From Nocardia alni (GTDB lineage: Bacteria > Actinomycetota > Actinomycetes > Mycobacteriales > Mycobacteriaceae), in contig NZ_JAGPOX010000045.1 in the NCBI RefSeq assembly GCF_019038435.1, positions 1 to 61,195 of the forward strand: 61,195 nt of DNA, given 5' to 3'. Every line of letters starts with the position of its first letter. The stretch's first letter is position 1. A program made the translations under genes and the position numbers. Positions 52,592-60,547 of this stretch are shown here, in pieces. Below the pieces are notes generated by a model. The model ran no database searches and had not been told where the DNA came from. It was given only the letters and a program-made list of their open reading frames with translations.

Positions 52592-53581
52592 TCAGGAGTG
52601 CGCGCCCAGAATCGCCTCCGGAATCCCCGTTCCCAGCGGCACGAATCGGCAGTCCGGGCGGCGCGGATGGCCCGGGTCCAGCACGTTGTGCAGCAGTTGC
52701 TGGACGTAGGGGTCGTACACCATGTGGAAGTGCCCGGTCAGATCGATCGGGCACAGATCCTGTAGGACGAGGTTGTGCGCACCCCGGCCACGCAGCGCCA
52801 TGGTGGTGAACGGCTGGATCATCTCGTCGACGCGACTGCCGATGGTGGTGTAGTCCACGCCGGGGACGGTGTCGCCGCCGGCGTCGAGTTCACGCATGAA
52901 CCGCGAGCCCTGCGCCTGCTGCACCACGGCCAGCGAGGTCAGATCCTGGTACACCGGCCACAGCGCGGGCAGTGCGTCCGCCAGCGGCACCAGTCCGTAC
53001 ATGCTTCCCCCATGACTCGGCGAGGCCAGCCCCACCCACTTCCCCACCTTCGACGCGCCGCCGAGCTTGTTGACGTAGTACCTGGTCACGACCGCTCCCT
53101 GCGAGAATCCGACCAGATCGACCCGGCGGGCCCCGGTCACGGTCAGCACGCGATCGACGAATTCACCGATCTGGCGCGAGGAGAGCCACAGATCCTGGGT
53201 GCCGAAGGTGACCGCCCCCGGCTTACCGCCGTAATCCAGCGTGAAGACGCAGAATCCGGCCTCGGCCAGCTGCGGGCCGATCATCGACCAGTCGGAATAG
53301 GACGAGGCGTCGGTGCCGTGCGCCAGGATCACCGGACGGGGTTTGTCGGTGGTGGGGCGGCACGTGAAATCGTTGGTGCCCAGCGGCGTCACGTAGGGAT
53401 GAGTCTTCTGATACCGGCTCGCGCCGAAATGGTCCGACTGACGCGGCCCCTGTTCGGTCGGGACCAGCGGTAGGCGGTACTCGGGTGGCTGCGCCGAAGC
53501 GGACGCGCCGAATGTCAGCGCGCCCGCCAGCGCCGCGGCCGCGACCGCCCGGCTCCCCCTTGGTGAACGATTCCCCTGCAT
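52592..53581 (-). CDS. Secreted class 2 lipase/esterase
   Basis: A 329-residue exported hydrolase. The signal peptide (RAVAAAALAGALTFGASASA) is followed by a lipase fold: the oxyanion region PVILAHGTDASSYSDWSMIG, the nucleophile elbow DLVGFSQGAVVTRYYVNKLG, and catalytic Asp/His candidates in the C-terminal DYTTIGSRVDEM and GHFHMVYDPYVQQLLHNVL. It resembles the actinobacterial Lipase_2 (PF01674) family acting on short- to medium-chain acylglycerols or envelope lipids. Cys in DFTCRP, DLCPIDL and DCRFV may form disulfides. Start ATG 53581. No regulator is directly linked; PadR lies upstream on the same strand. Confidence 0.9.
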   Translation of the reverse strand: MQGNRSPRGSRAVAAAALAGALTFGASASAQPPEYRLPLVPTEQGPRQSDHFGASRYQKTHPYVTPLGTNDFTCRPTTDKPRPVILAHGTDASSYSDWSMIGPQLAEAGFCVFTLDYGGKPGAVTFGTQDLWLSSRQIGEFVDRVLTVTGARRVDLVGFSQGAVVTRYYVNKLGGASKVGKWVGLASPSHGGSMYGLVPLADALPALWPVYQDLTSLAVVQQAQGSRFMRELDAGGDTVPGVDYTTIGSRVDEMIQPFTTMALRGRGAHNLVLQDLCPIDLTGHFHMVYDPYVQQLLHNVLDPGHPRRPDCRFVPLGTGIPEAILGAHS

Positions 53582-53654
53582 TTCATGATCATCTCGTAAC
53601 CGGACGGGAAAGCGGTGCTACCACACCGCCTTTCAGCACCCGATTTAGAGGGTT

Positions 53655-54329
53655 TCACTTATCGCCGGTCTCGTCGTCGTCGGCGAGGATCCGGTACAAC
53701 GACCGCCGTGCCTCGGTGAGCACCTCGGCGGCCTTCTCCGCCTGCTCGGGCGAACCCGCGCGGGCGACCTGTGCGACAGCGCCCATCAGCTGACCGACCA
53801 GTTCGCGCAGATCCAGGGCCTGATCCCCGACACCGTCGCGGACCTCCTGCCACGGATCGCCGAGTTCCTCACGATGGGTCTGCACGTACTCCAACCCCGA
53901 ATCGGTGAGCTGGGCGTTCTTGCGCCCGGACACCTTCTCGATGATCACCAGACCCTCGTCCTCGAGCTGCGACAGGGCCGGGTAGATCGAACCCGGGCTG
54001 GGCCGCCAGACGTCACTGGAACGCTTGCGGATCTGCTGGATGAGCTCGTATCCGTGCATCGGACCCTCCTGCAACAGCAGCAGGATCGCCGCACGGACGT
54101 CGCCGCGGCGACCGCGACCACCCCGGCCGCGACCACGGGCGAAACCGCGACCGAACCCCGGACCGAAGTCCCCGCCGAACGGCCCGAAATCGGGACCGAG
54201 TCCACGACCGTGCGGGTGACGGCGCAGGTTTTCGCGACCGCCGGGACCGAATCCGCCGAATCGCGGATCCCCACTGGGGCGCGGGCCGCGACGGCGACCG
54301 CGCATTTCGAAATTCTCCATGTTTTCCAT
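53655..54329 (-). CDS. PadR-family regulator with Gly/Arg-rich N-terminal tail
   Basis: A 224-residue protein. The central PadR winged helix is typical: RAAILLLLQEGPMHGYELIQ, RPSPGSIYPALSQLEDEGLV, SGRKNAQLTDSGLEY. A C-terminal helical domain forms the dimer. The first ~75 residues are very unusual: a disordered tail rich in Gly, Arg, Phe and Pro (RRGPRPSGDPRFGGFGPGG, GPFGGDFGPGFGRGFARGRG). ATG 54329 has GAGGAGG 8 nt upstream, so the tail belongs to the protein. A CGATATATCG palindrome lies about 42 bp upstream of the start and is a likely autoregulatory operator. The controlled genes are not obvious; the divergent direction has no gene because the carotenoid oxygenase is on the same strand. 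Confidence 0.9.
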   Translation of the reverse strand: MENMENFEMRGRRRGPRPSGDPRFGGFGPGGRENLRRHPHGRGLGPDFGPFGGDFGPGFGRGFARGRGRGGRGRRGDVRAAILLLLQEGPMHGYELIQQIRKRSSDVWRPSPGSIYPALSQLEDEGLVIIEKVSGRKNAQLTDSGLEYVQTHREELGDPWQEVRDGVGDQALDLRELVGQLMGAVAQVARAGSPEQAEKAAEVLTEARRSLYRILADDDETGDK

Positions 54330-54365
54330 GGCTAGCCTCCTCAGGCTTGTTCTTACGATGACACC

Positions 54366-54385
54366 ATCGACGATATATCGACAAT
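54366..54385. promoter_or_regulatory. PadR operator candidate
   Basis: CGATATATCG (54371-54380) is a perfect 10-bp palindrome embedded in a 20-bp imperfect dyad (16 of 20 positions symmetric), just upstream of the PadR gene. Its size and AT-rich core fit PadR binding sites. Confidence 0.55.
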
Positions 54386-54417
54386 GCATCTTCTGCAAGA
54401 GTGAGGCAGCACACGAA

Positions 54418-54470
54418 CCGACCGGACGCCTTTGTCCGGTCGGCTGGTATCAGCCTGGCTCGGCCAGGCT
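54418..54470 (-). terminator. Double hairpin after the carotenoid oxygenase gene
   Basis: AGCCTGG/CCAGGCT (54452-54470, including the stop region) and the perfect 10-bp stem CCGACCGGAC/GTCCGGTCGG with a GCCTTT loop (54418-54443) follow each other downstream of the gene. The second stem is the stronger terminator candidate and would insulate padR. Confidence 0.65.
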
Positions 54471-55909
54471 CAGTTCGCGGAAACCCAGTTGCCGTGGAAT
54501 CCGGTCGGCACCCGATGCGGCAGCGCGATGCTCGCCACTGTCTCGAGGGTCTGCGCATCGAGGATCGCCAGCTCGCTGCGGTCGGTGGGCGCGTCGTAGA
54601 CGAAACCCATCAGCACGCCGTCGTCCTCGGCGGCGTCGGGCGAACTGGGCTCGAAGACGAACTCCCCCAGCTGTTTTCCGGCGCCGAAGGCACGAGTCGC
54701 GGTGGAGCCCGCGTGGAAGTCGTGCTTGAACAACGTCGCGCCACCCTCCAGATTGCCGCCGACCGCGGGCGCGTACCCGTAGCGGTGCCGCCTGCCGACC
54801 AAGCGCTCGTCCACGCGCGGGAACTCCTGGGGGCGATCGTCGATCCTGTTCTGGCGCACCTTGTTCGAGGACAGATCGACCTCCCAGCGATCCAGCGTCG
54901 CCGGCCCCGACGGGCCGCGATGCCCGGGCTCGAACATCGTCGGATAACGGACCACGTCGAGCACGATCACGCCGTCGTCCTCGTAGGCGTTCATCGGATG
55001 GAAGACGTAGCAGGGGTCGATGTCGAACCACCGCACGTCGGCGTCGCCACCCGTACGCGGCATAACTCCCACGCGCGCTTGGTATTTAGGATTCCAGGTG
55101 TAGGGCATCCGGCGATCCAGCTTGGGCGCGGTGTCATTTCCCACCGGCGGGCTGGGGATCTTGACCCGGCCGACGAGCGCCGAGAGCATCAGCCGGGCGG
55201 GCAGCCGCAGCGCGCGCGGCACGGTGAGCTCGGTGGCGATCTCGGCGTCGAAGGTGACGGGCAGATCGTAGAAGATCACGTAGTTCTCGGTGAGCGAGAA
55301 GTCGTGCATCATCGGGGACCCGCCGACGTGGACGTCCACGGTTCGCCGCGCGCGCCCGTCGACGCCGATCACCGAGTACTGCACGGTATTTCCGCGCCGG
55401 AACGAGTACGACACCGCGTGCAGTTCGCCGGTCTCGGGGTCGCGTTTGGGGTGCGCGGTGTAGCCGCCGGTGAGGGTGCCGTCGAAATCGCACAGCGCGA
55501 CCGTGTCGAGTTCGTCGGTGAGTTCGATCGCGGGCCCGCCGCCCTCGATGATCGCCAGGGTGCGCCCGGCATGGCCGATGACGTTGGTGTTGGCGCCGAT
55601 CGCGGTGCCCGGCACGTCGCCGAGGCCGACGATCGGCTGCTCACCCAGCGCACGGGAGGTCTGCGGCCCGCGCACCCAGCGGTTGCGGTACCACTCGGCC
55701 TTACCGTCGCGGATGCGGATGCCGTGCACCATGCCGTCGCCGATGAACCAGTGGTAGAGGGCCGGATCCAGTTCGCCGACCGGGTTCGGGCCGTTGCGCA
55801 GGTACCTGCCGTCGAGATGTTCGGGGATCGTGCCGGCGACCGGCAGATCCGTGAGCGTGAATTCTTGCTGGAGGGGGGCGAAGCCACCCTCGAGATAGCG
55901 ATTGCCCAT
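54470..55909 (-). CDS. Carotenoid cleavage oxygenase (RPE65 family)
   Basis: A 479-residue seven-bladed propeller, non-heme iron enzyme that splits C=C bonds of carotenoids, apocarotenoids or stilbene-type phenolics. The four iron His are visible in GGYTAHPKRDPETGE, GSPMMHDFSLTENY, CYVFHPMNAYEDDG and PTGFHGNWVS near the C-terminus. Other family features are GRYLRNGPNP and HWFIGDGMVHGIRIRDGKA. No signal peptide. Start ATG 55909 (MGNRYLEGGFAPLQQ). It is divergent from a TetR gene, and two copies of ATAACnnnGTTAT lie between, so TetR-controlled induction is likely. No carotenoid synthesis genes are nearby, suggesting use of an external or phenolic substrate. Confidence 0.94.
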   Translation of the reverse strand: MGNRYLEGGFAPLQQEFTLTDLPVAGTIPEHLDGRYLRNGPNPVGELDPALYHWFIGDGMVHGIRIRDGKAEWYRNRWVRGPQTSRALGEQPIVGLGDVPGTAIGANTNVIGHAGRTLAIIEGGGPAIELTDELDTVALCDFDGTLTGGYTAHPKRDPETGELHAVSYSFRRGNTVQYSVIGVDGRARRTVDVHVGGSPMMHDFSLTENYVIFYDLPVTFDAEIATELTVPRALRLPARLMLSALVGRVKIPSPPVGNDTAPKLDRRMPYTWNPKYQARVGVMPRTGGDADVRWFDIDPCYVFHPMNAYEDDGVIVLDVVRYPTMFEPGHRGPSGPATLDRWEVDLSSNKVRQNRIDDRPQEFPRVDERLVGRRHRYGYAPAVGGNLEGGATLFKHDFHAGSTATRAFGAGKQLGEFVFEPSSPDAAEDDGVLMGFVYDAPTDRSELAILDAQTLETVASIALPHRVPTGFHGNWVSAN

Positions 55910-55927
55910 GAGAGGCTCCCAAGTAGG

Positions 55928-55963
55928 ATAACAACGTTATGTTGGCTAGAATAACCGTGTTAT
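55928..55963. promoter_or_regulatory. Two tandem TetR operator-like palindromes ATAACnnnGTTAT
   Basis: ATAAC-AAC-GTTAT at 55928-55940 and ATAAC-CGT-GTTAT at 55951-55963 are identical 13-bp palindromes spaced 23 bp apart (about two helical turns). They fill the 69-bp region between the carotenoid oxygenase and TetR starts. They would let the TetR protein repress both directions cooperatively. Confidence 0.8.
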
Positions 55964-55978
55964 GGAGGTGGCGCAAGC

Positions 55979-56716
55979 GTGAGTTCCCGAACCCGCCGCA
56001 CGGCTGCGGAGATGCGAAACGATTTGATCGAGGCGGGGATTCGGCTTCTGGAGGAGGTCGGACCCGAGGCTTTGCAGGCCCGTCGGGTGGCCGCCGAGGT
56101 GGGTGCGTCGACGATGACCGTCTACACGCATTTCGACGGCATGCCCGGGCTGCTGTGGGCGATCGCGGGCGAGTCGTTCGTCCGATTCGGCGCCGCGCTG
56201 GGCAGCGTCCCGCCGACCGAGGATCCGGTAGCCGACTTCCTGGCGATGGGCGTCGCCTATCGCCGGTACGCACTGGACAACCCGCAGCGGTATCGGCTGA
56301 TGTTCGGGCTCACCGCGCTGCGCGCCGAATCAGTGCTGGACGTCACCGCCGAGCCCGAGGACTCGGATCCCGCGACCGCGGCGTACGACCAGCTGGTCAC
56401 CGCCGTGCAGCGGATGATCGACGCCGGTCGCATCCGCGCGGATCCGGCACGTCAGGTGGCGGCACGCATCTGGGGGCTGATCCACGGGGTCGTACTGCTG
56501 GAACTCACCGGAAACCTGGGCGAGCAGGGGCAGGCCGTCACTGCCGTACTAGGACCGGCCACGCACGACCTACTCGTGGGCATGGGGACGAAGCGGGAGG
56601 AACTCGAGCTGTCGGCCGAGCGAGCGTGGCAGGCGGTCGCGAACGAATTCGGCAGCGGGCCCGCCGAATCGAGTTACCGGCCGACCGAGGAAACCAGTGC
56701 CGCCACCGAACAGTAA
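55979..56716 (+). CDS. TetR-family regulator, probable controller of the carotenoid oxygenase
   Basis: A 245-residue TetR protein. The N-terminal helix-turn-helix region reads LIEAGIRLLEEVGPEALQAR, RVAAEVGASTMTVYTHFDGM, PGLLWAIAGESFVRFGAAL. The ligand domain has the TetR_C-type segment YRRYALDNPQRYRLMFGLTA found in WHG-domain regulators. GTG 55979 has GGAGGTGG upstream. The divergent carotenoid oxygenase and the paired ATAACnnnGTTAT sites between them support local control. Palindromic repeat copy B starts 12 nt after its stop, and another TetR gene converges on it. Confidence 0.92.
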   Translation: MSSRTRRTAAEMRNDLIEAGIRLLEEVGPEALQARRVAAEVGASTMTVYTHFDGMPGLLWAIAGESFVRFGAALGSVPPTEDPVADFLAMGVAYRRYALDNPQRYRLMFGLTALRAESVLDVTAEPEDSDPATAAYDQLVTAVQRMIDAGRIRADPARQVAARIWGLIHGVVLLELTGNLGEQGQAVTAVLGPATHDLLVGMGTKREELELSAERAWQAVANEFGSGPAESSYRPTEETSAATEQ

Positions 56717-56728
56717 ACCGCTGTCTGC

Positions 56729-56806
56729 CCGGCCTATCGCTGCATTTTTCCGCCTCGAGACTCTGGTTTCCGGCTATTGGGCCCGAAGAATGCAGCGGGA
56801 GGCCGG
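56729..56806. repeat. Palindromic post-stop repeat, copy B
   Basis: The left arm has CCGGCCTATCGCTGCATTTT and the right arm AAGAATGCAGCGGGAGGCCG, with GGTTTCCG in the centre. It is the closest relative of copy A and lies in the same orientation relative to its gene, 12 nt past the TetR stop. Confidence 0.8.
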
Positions 56807-56894
56807 TTCTCCCATGCCCACGACCGTCCGCGCGCAGCCGCCACACCGAAACCGCACTCTGCGAGCCGACTCCGCACCACCACCCGAATGGCGA

Positions 56895-56973
56895 ACCGGC
56901 CGTTCGGCGCATTCTCGGTCCGGTTCGTCCGCGAACCGACGTTCGGGGCGACAAGATGGAGCGATAGGCCGGG
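56895..56973. repeat. Palindromic post-stop repeat, copy D (diverged)
   Basis: The left arm is ACCGGCCGTTCGGCGCATTC and the right arm AAGATGGAGCGATAGGCCGG. Read from the minus-strand TetR gene whose stop is 2 nt away, the CCTATCGCT arm comes first, as in copies A and B. It is the most diverged copy. Confidence 0.65.
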
Positions 56974-56975
56974 GC

Positions 56976-57584
56976 TCACATCAAGTTGTTCGGCGTTCCG
57001 GCCGGTTCCGCCGCCAGCGAGTCGATCCATCGCTCCAGGCGCCGCCCCTCGACGGCCATCAGCTCCGGATCGCGGAAGGTGTTGGTGAGCAACGAGATTC
57101 CCTGGTAGGCGGCGATCAATGCGACGGCGAGCTCGGCGGCGTCGTTGCGGCCCATGGCGGCGAACTGCGTCTGGGTCCAGTCGATCAGGCGGCGCATCAC
57201 CTGTGCGAGTTCGCGATCCAGCCCGTCGGCGCGCTTGTCCAGTTCGGCCGCCAATGTGCCGGAGGGGCAACCGAATCGCGCCGCGATCTCACTGTGCCCG
57301 ACCCAGCCGCGCACCAACTCCTTCAGCCGCTCGGCCGGGGTCTCGATGCGTTCGAGTGCCTCGATGATCTGGTTCAGGGTCTGCTCGTGCGCGCCGATCG
57401 CCGCATGTACCAGCTGATCCTTGGTTTTGAAGTAGTAGTAGACGTTGCCGACCGGCACGTCGGCGACCCGCGCGATATCGGCGATGGTCGTTTTCTCGAC
57501 GCCCTGCTCGTGGAACACACGCGCCGCGGCGTCGGCCAGTCGCTCCCGCTTGCCAGTACGCCGCCCGTCGACTGAGTTAGTCAT
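56976..57584 (-). CDS. TetR-family regulator
   Basis: A 202-residue TetR protein with RLADAAARVFHEQGVEKTTI, ADIARVADVPVGNVYYYFKT and KDQLVHAAIGAHEQTL in the DNA-binding part and a C-terminal TetR_C-like dimer domain including FGCPSGTLAAELDKRADGLD. ATG 57584 (MTNSVDGRRTGKRERLA) is chosen; an upstream codon at 57602 is possible. It is divergent from the NmrA-like oxidoreductase gene and the region between carries two near-identical 20-bp operator-like sequences, one overlapping its own start, typical of autorepression. Homologues regulate quinone or NAD(P)H-reductase genes. Confidence 0.93.
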   Translation of the reverse strand: MTNSVDGRRTGKRERLADAAARVFHEQGVEKTTIADIARVADVPVGNVYYYFKTKDQLVHAAIGAHEQTLNQIIEALERIETPAERLKELVRGWVGHSEIAARFGCPSGTLAAELDKRADGLDRELAQVMRRLIDWTQTQFAAMGRNDAAELAVALIAAYQGISLLTNTFRDPELMAVEGRRLERWIDSLAAEPAGTPNNLM

Positions 57585-57647
57585 ACAACTAACTATAGAC
57601 ACGCTCGGCGAACCTGCCGTATGGTCGATTTAGTCAGCCAACTAACT
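57575..57647. promoter_or_regulatory. Two TetR operator-like sites
   Basis: AGTTAGTCATACAACTAACT (57575-57594) has perfect 6-bp arms AGTTAG/CTAACT. ATTTAGTCAGCCAACTAACT (57628-57647) agrees at 17 of 20 positions. One overlaps the TetR start codon; the other ends 13 nt before the ATG of the divergent reductase gene. Confidence 0.8.
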
Positions 57648-57660
57648 CAGGAGTGAAACG

Positions 57661-58506
57661 ATGATTGTGGTGACCGGAGCGACCGGCAATGTCGGCAGCG
57701 CCCTCGTGCGGGCGCTGGCCGGGGCGGGCGAGAAGGTGGTGGCCGTGTCACGGGGCGAGAAGCCGGTCCGGCTGCCCGAGGGGGTCGATCACCGTCGCGC
57801 GGACCTCGGTGAGCCCGATGGACTGGCGACCGCGGCGGCGGGCGGGGAGGCGTTGTTCCTGTTGCTGTCCGGGGAACTGGGCGTCACCGGTCCGGCAGCA
57901 TCCGAGATGGTCCGCGCGATCGAGGGGGCCGGTGTGCGACGAGTGGTGCTGCTGTCCTCACAGTCGGTGCTCACTCGTCCCGCGAATCCTGCGGCCACGC
58001 GGCTGGCAGAACTCGAAGCGGCACTGCGTGATTCGGATATGACGTCGACGATTCTGCATCCGGGCGGCTTCTACGCCAATACCTTCGCCTGGGCGGAGTC
58101 GGTGCGCGGGCAACGGGCGATCTACTGGCCCTTCGGCGATATCGCACTCCCCCAGGTGGATCCGTCCGATATTGCCGAGGTGGCCGCGGCCGCACTGTGT
58201 TCCGATGAGCACAGCGGCAAGGCGTATACCCTCACCGGTCCCGTCGCCATCACCCCGCGCGAACAGGCCCGCGACCTCGCGGCCGCACTCGGCGAGCAGA
58301 TATCCTTCACCGAACTCACTCGCGCCCGAGCACTCTCGGCGATGAAGGAGTTCATGCCCGAACCGGTCGCGGAGACCACCCTGTCCATTCTGGGCACACC
58401 GACCCCCGACGAACAGCTGGTCAGCCCCGATATCGAAACGGTGCTCGGCCGGTCGGCGACCCCCTTCTCCGACTGGGCCGCCCGGAATATCGCCGCCTTC
58501 CGCTGA
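57661..58506 (+). CDS. NmrA-like NAD(P)-binding oxidoreductase
   Basis: A 281-residue atypical short-chain dehydrogenase. The N-terminal MIVVTGATGNVGSALVRALA is the NAD(P)-binding motif GxTGxxG, followed by VRRVVLLSSQSVL and TILHPGGFYANTFAWAES. The family includes QOR2-type quinone reductases and redox-sensing NmrA proteins that lack catalytic Tyr; no YxxxK motif is seen here. The C-terminal half (YTLTGPVAITPREQARDLAA) is the common substrate-side region. ATG 57661 has AGGAG upstream. It is controlled in all likelihood by the divergent TetR. Confidence 0.92.
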   Translation: MIVVTGATGNVGSALVRALAGAGEKVVAVSRGEKPVRLPEGVDHRRADLGEPDGLATAAAGGEALFLLLSGELGVTGPAASEMVRAIEGAGVRRVVLLSSQSVLTRPANPAATRLAELEAALRDSDMTSTILHPGGFYANTFAWAESVRGQRAIYWPFGDIALPQVDPSDIAEVAAAALCSDEHSGKAYTLTGPVAITPREQARDLAAALGEQISFTELTRARALSAMKEFMPEPVAETTLSILGTPTPDEQLVSPDIETVLGRSATPFSDWAARNIAAFR

Positions 58507-58887
58507 GGAGACGCGGTCCGGTTCCGACGATCGAGGCACCTTGCCCGCACACCGAACCCGCATGCGGCGTTGACGGCACCGTGTCGGAGGGTGCACGATG
58601 TCGGCGCGGCCATGAGAATCGGTATGCGGCGGCGCGTAAGGCCGCTGCCCACAAGACATCTCGATCGCCAGGTCACCATCGATAAGCTGAACGACCATGC
58701 GCCGCGCGGCACGGGTGCTTTTCGACGCCGCCGAATCATGAGCTGCATCGGATCGCAGCTTCCGTGCATTCGCGAGCTGAAAGGTGGAGTGATGCCTCCA
58801 AATCCATCGGCGAGCGCGGCGGCAACGATCACGTTGCGATCGGCTTTGTGACCCGGTAACGCTCCTCTGGACCGGGGCCAGGAATTC
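58507..58887. other. 381-bp gene-free region
   Basis: It lies between the convergent NmrA-like and HxlR genes. Open frames here are short, overlap several alternatives and show no family features. No clear hairpin, repeat or RNA is recognised; it may hold decayed coding DNA. Confidence 0.4.
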
Positions 58888-59304
58888 TCAGAACGGCCTG
58901 CCCGCCGGAACGGCGAGCTGCTCGTTCCCGCCATATGTCGAGTCGTAGGCGTGGCGTGCCGCCGCCACATCGGCGCGATGGGCACGTGCCCAGTCGGCCA
59001 GTGCGGTAAGTGGTACGACCAGGTCGGTGGCGAGCGGTGTCACGGCGTACTCGACCGATGGCGGGACGGTCGCGTACACGGTCCGGGAGACGAGCCCGTC
59101 GCGTTCCAGTGAACGTAACGTGCGAGTGAGCATCCGCCGGCTGACCCCCTCGATCGACCGTTCCAGTTCGCTGAACCTGCGTGGGCCTTCGGCGAGTTCC
59201 TCGATGACCTGGACGCTCCACTTGCCGCCGACCTGATCCAGCAGATCCCGGATCGGACATGTGTCGATGACCTGGTCGGTTACCTCGATGTCCCGTGGAG
59301 ACAT
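58888..59304 (-). CDS. HxlR-family transcriptional regulator
   Basis: A 138-residue winged-helix protein beginning MSPRDIEVTDQVIDTCPIRD, with DLLDQVGGKWSVQVIEELAE, GPRRFSELERSIEGVSRRML, TRTLRSLERDGLVSRTVYAT and VPPSVEYAVTPLATDLVVPL. The N-terminal Cys (TCPIRDLLD) is the conserved position used as a redox switch in QorR/HypR-like HxlR proteins, unlike the other HxlR protein of this window at 48508. Divergent from an MDR-type NAD(P)H reductase gene, the same layout as QorR with qorA, which supports control by quinone or aldehyde stress. Start ATG 59304 has GGAGGGAC upstream. Confidence 0.93.
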   Translation of the reverse strand: MSPRDIEVTDQVIDTCPIRDLLDQVGGKWSVQVIEELAEGPRRFSELERSIEGVSRRMLTRTLRSLERDGLVSRTVYATVPPSVEYAVTPLATDLVVPLTALADWARAHRADVAAARHAYDSTYGGNEQLAVPAGRPF

Positions 59305-59386
59305 GAAAGTCCCTCCTTCCGCACCCTGCCAACGGTACCCAGAATGACCTACGTATCAACCAGTAACGGGCAGCCAGGAGAAACGC

Positions 59387-60400
59387 ATGCGCGCATATCA
59401 GTTCGAGGATGACTTCGCTCCGGAATCGCTGCGGTTGGTCGAACGCCCCGACCCCATCCCGGGCGAACGGGACATCGTGCTGCGTATGCGAGCAGTCGCG
59501 GTGAACTACCGCGATCTGGCGATCATGCGCGGCGAGTACCACACTCGAGTGTCGCCGCCGCTGGTGCCGCTGTCCGACGGCGTCGGCGAGGTCGTGCATG
59601 TCGGCCCGGCCGTGACCCGATTCCGGGTCGGCGACCTCGCCTGTCCGACCTACCTACCCCTGTGGATCGACGGCCCCCTCACCCTCGATCGGATCGCACG
59701 TCGGCTCGGCGGCCCGGACGACGGGGTGCTGACCGAACTGATGCGCCTGTCCGAACACGAGGCCGTACGCGCCCCCGACCACCTGGACCCCGCCGAGGCC
59801 GCGACCCTCCCGGTCTCGGGCGTCACGACCTGGCATTCGCTGTTCGAGCTGGACCGGCTCCGGCCGGACGAGACGATCCTGGTCCAGGGCAGCGGCGGCG
59901 TGTCGACCATCGCGATACAACTCGCCGCCGCGGCCGGAGCCCGGGTGATCGCGGTAACCCGCACGAACCGCTACACCGATCGATTGCGGGACCTCGGAGC
60001 CGACCACGTCCTGACCACCGACTCTTCCCCGGACTGGCCCTCACGGGTGGCCGCCCATTCCGGCGGTGGCGTCGATGTCGCTGTCAACACCGCCGGAGGC
60101 CCAACCCTGACCCCCACCATCGCCGCAACACGGATGGGCGGCCGAGTCCACCTGGTCGGCTACGCCGCCGGCCGCCGCGCAGAACTGGACGTCTTCACCG
60201 CCATCCAGCACGCCACAACCATCCACCTGGCCCGCGGCGGCAACCGCACCGACTTCGAATCCCTGGTCAAAACAGTGGAACACCACCGCATCCGCCCCGC
60301 CGTAGACCGAACCTTCCCCCTCGACCAACTGCACGACGCCTTCGACCACCTCGCCCACGGAGGCCATCTCGGCAAGGTGATCATCACACCAACCTTCTGA
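59387..60400 (+). CDS. Zinc-independent MDR-family NAD(P)H oxidoreductase (quinone-reductase-like)
   Basis: A 337-residue medium-chain dehydrogenase/reductase. The N-terminal GroES-like part has MRAVAVNYRDLAIMRGEY, where the catalytic-zinc Cys of alcohol dehydrogenases is replaced by Tyr, and VPLSDGVGEVVHVGPAVTRF. The four-Cys structural zinc lobe is absent. The cofactor motif is ILVQGSGGVSTIAIQLAAAA, followed by AVNTAGGPTLTPTIAATRMG and a C-terminal HLGKVIITP. It therefore probably reduces quinones or enones with NAD(P)H rather than oxidising alcohols. ATG 59387 follows AGGAG. Divergent from an HxlR gene with a conserved Cys, so thiol-reactive inducers are likely. Confidence 0.9.
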   Translation: MRAYQFEDDFAPESLRLVERPDPIPGERDIVLRMRAVAVNYRDLAIMRGEYHTRVSPPLVPLSDGVGEVVHVGPAVTRFRVGDLACPTYLPLWIDGPLTLDRIARRLGGPDDGVLTELMRLSEHEAVRAPDHLDPAEAATLPVSGVTTWHSLFELDRLRPDETILVQGSGGVSTIAIQLAAAAGARVIAVTRTNRYTDRLRDLGADHVLTTDSSPDWPSRVAAHSGGGVDVAVNTAGGPTLTPTIAATRMGGRVHLVGYAAGRRAELDVFTAIQHATTIHLARGGNRTDFESLVKTVEHHRIRPAVDRTFPLDQLHDAFDHLAHGGHLGKVIITPTF

Positions 60401-60547
60401 CCAAACCTACGAGCGACCGCCCACTCTGTCAGCCGAGAAGTCGGCGCCGAGCTGCCGCCGGTAAGTTCTCGCCCCGCTGAGCATCCCTCGCACCGTGCTC
60501 GACGCACCCCGAAGCCGAGCGGATCCTCGATCAGGTCCCCCCGTCGG

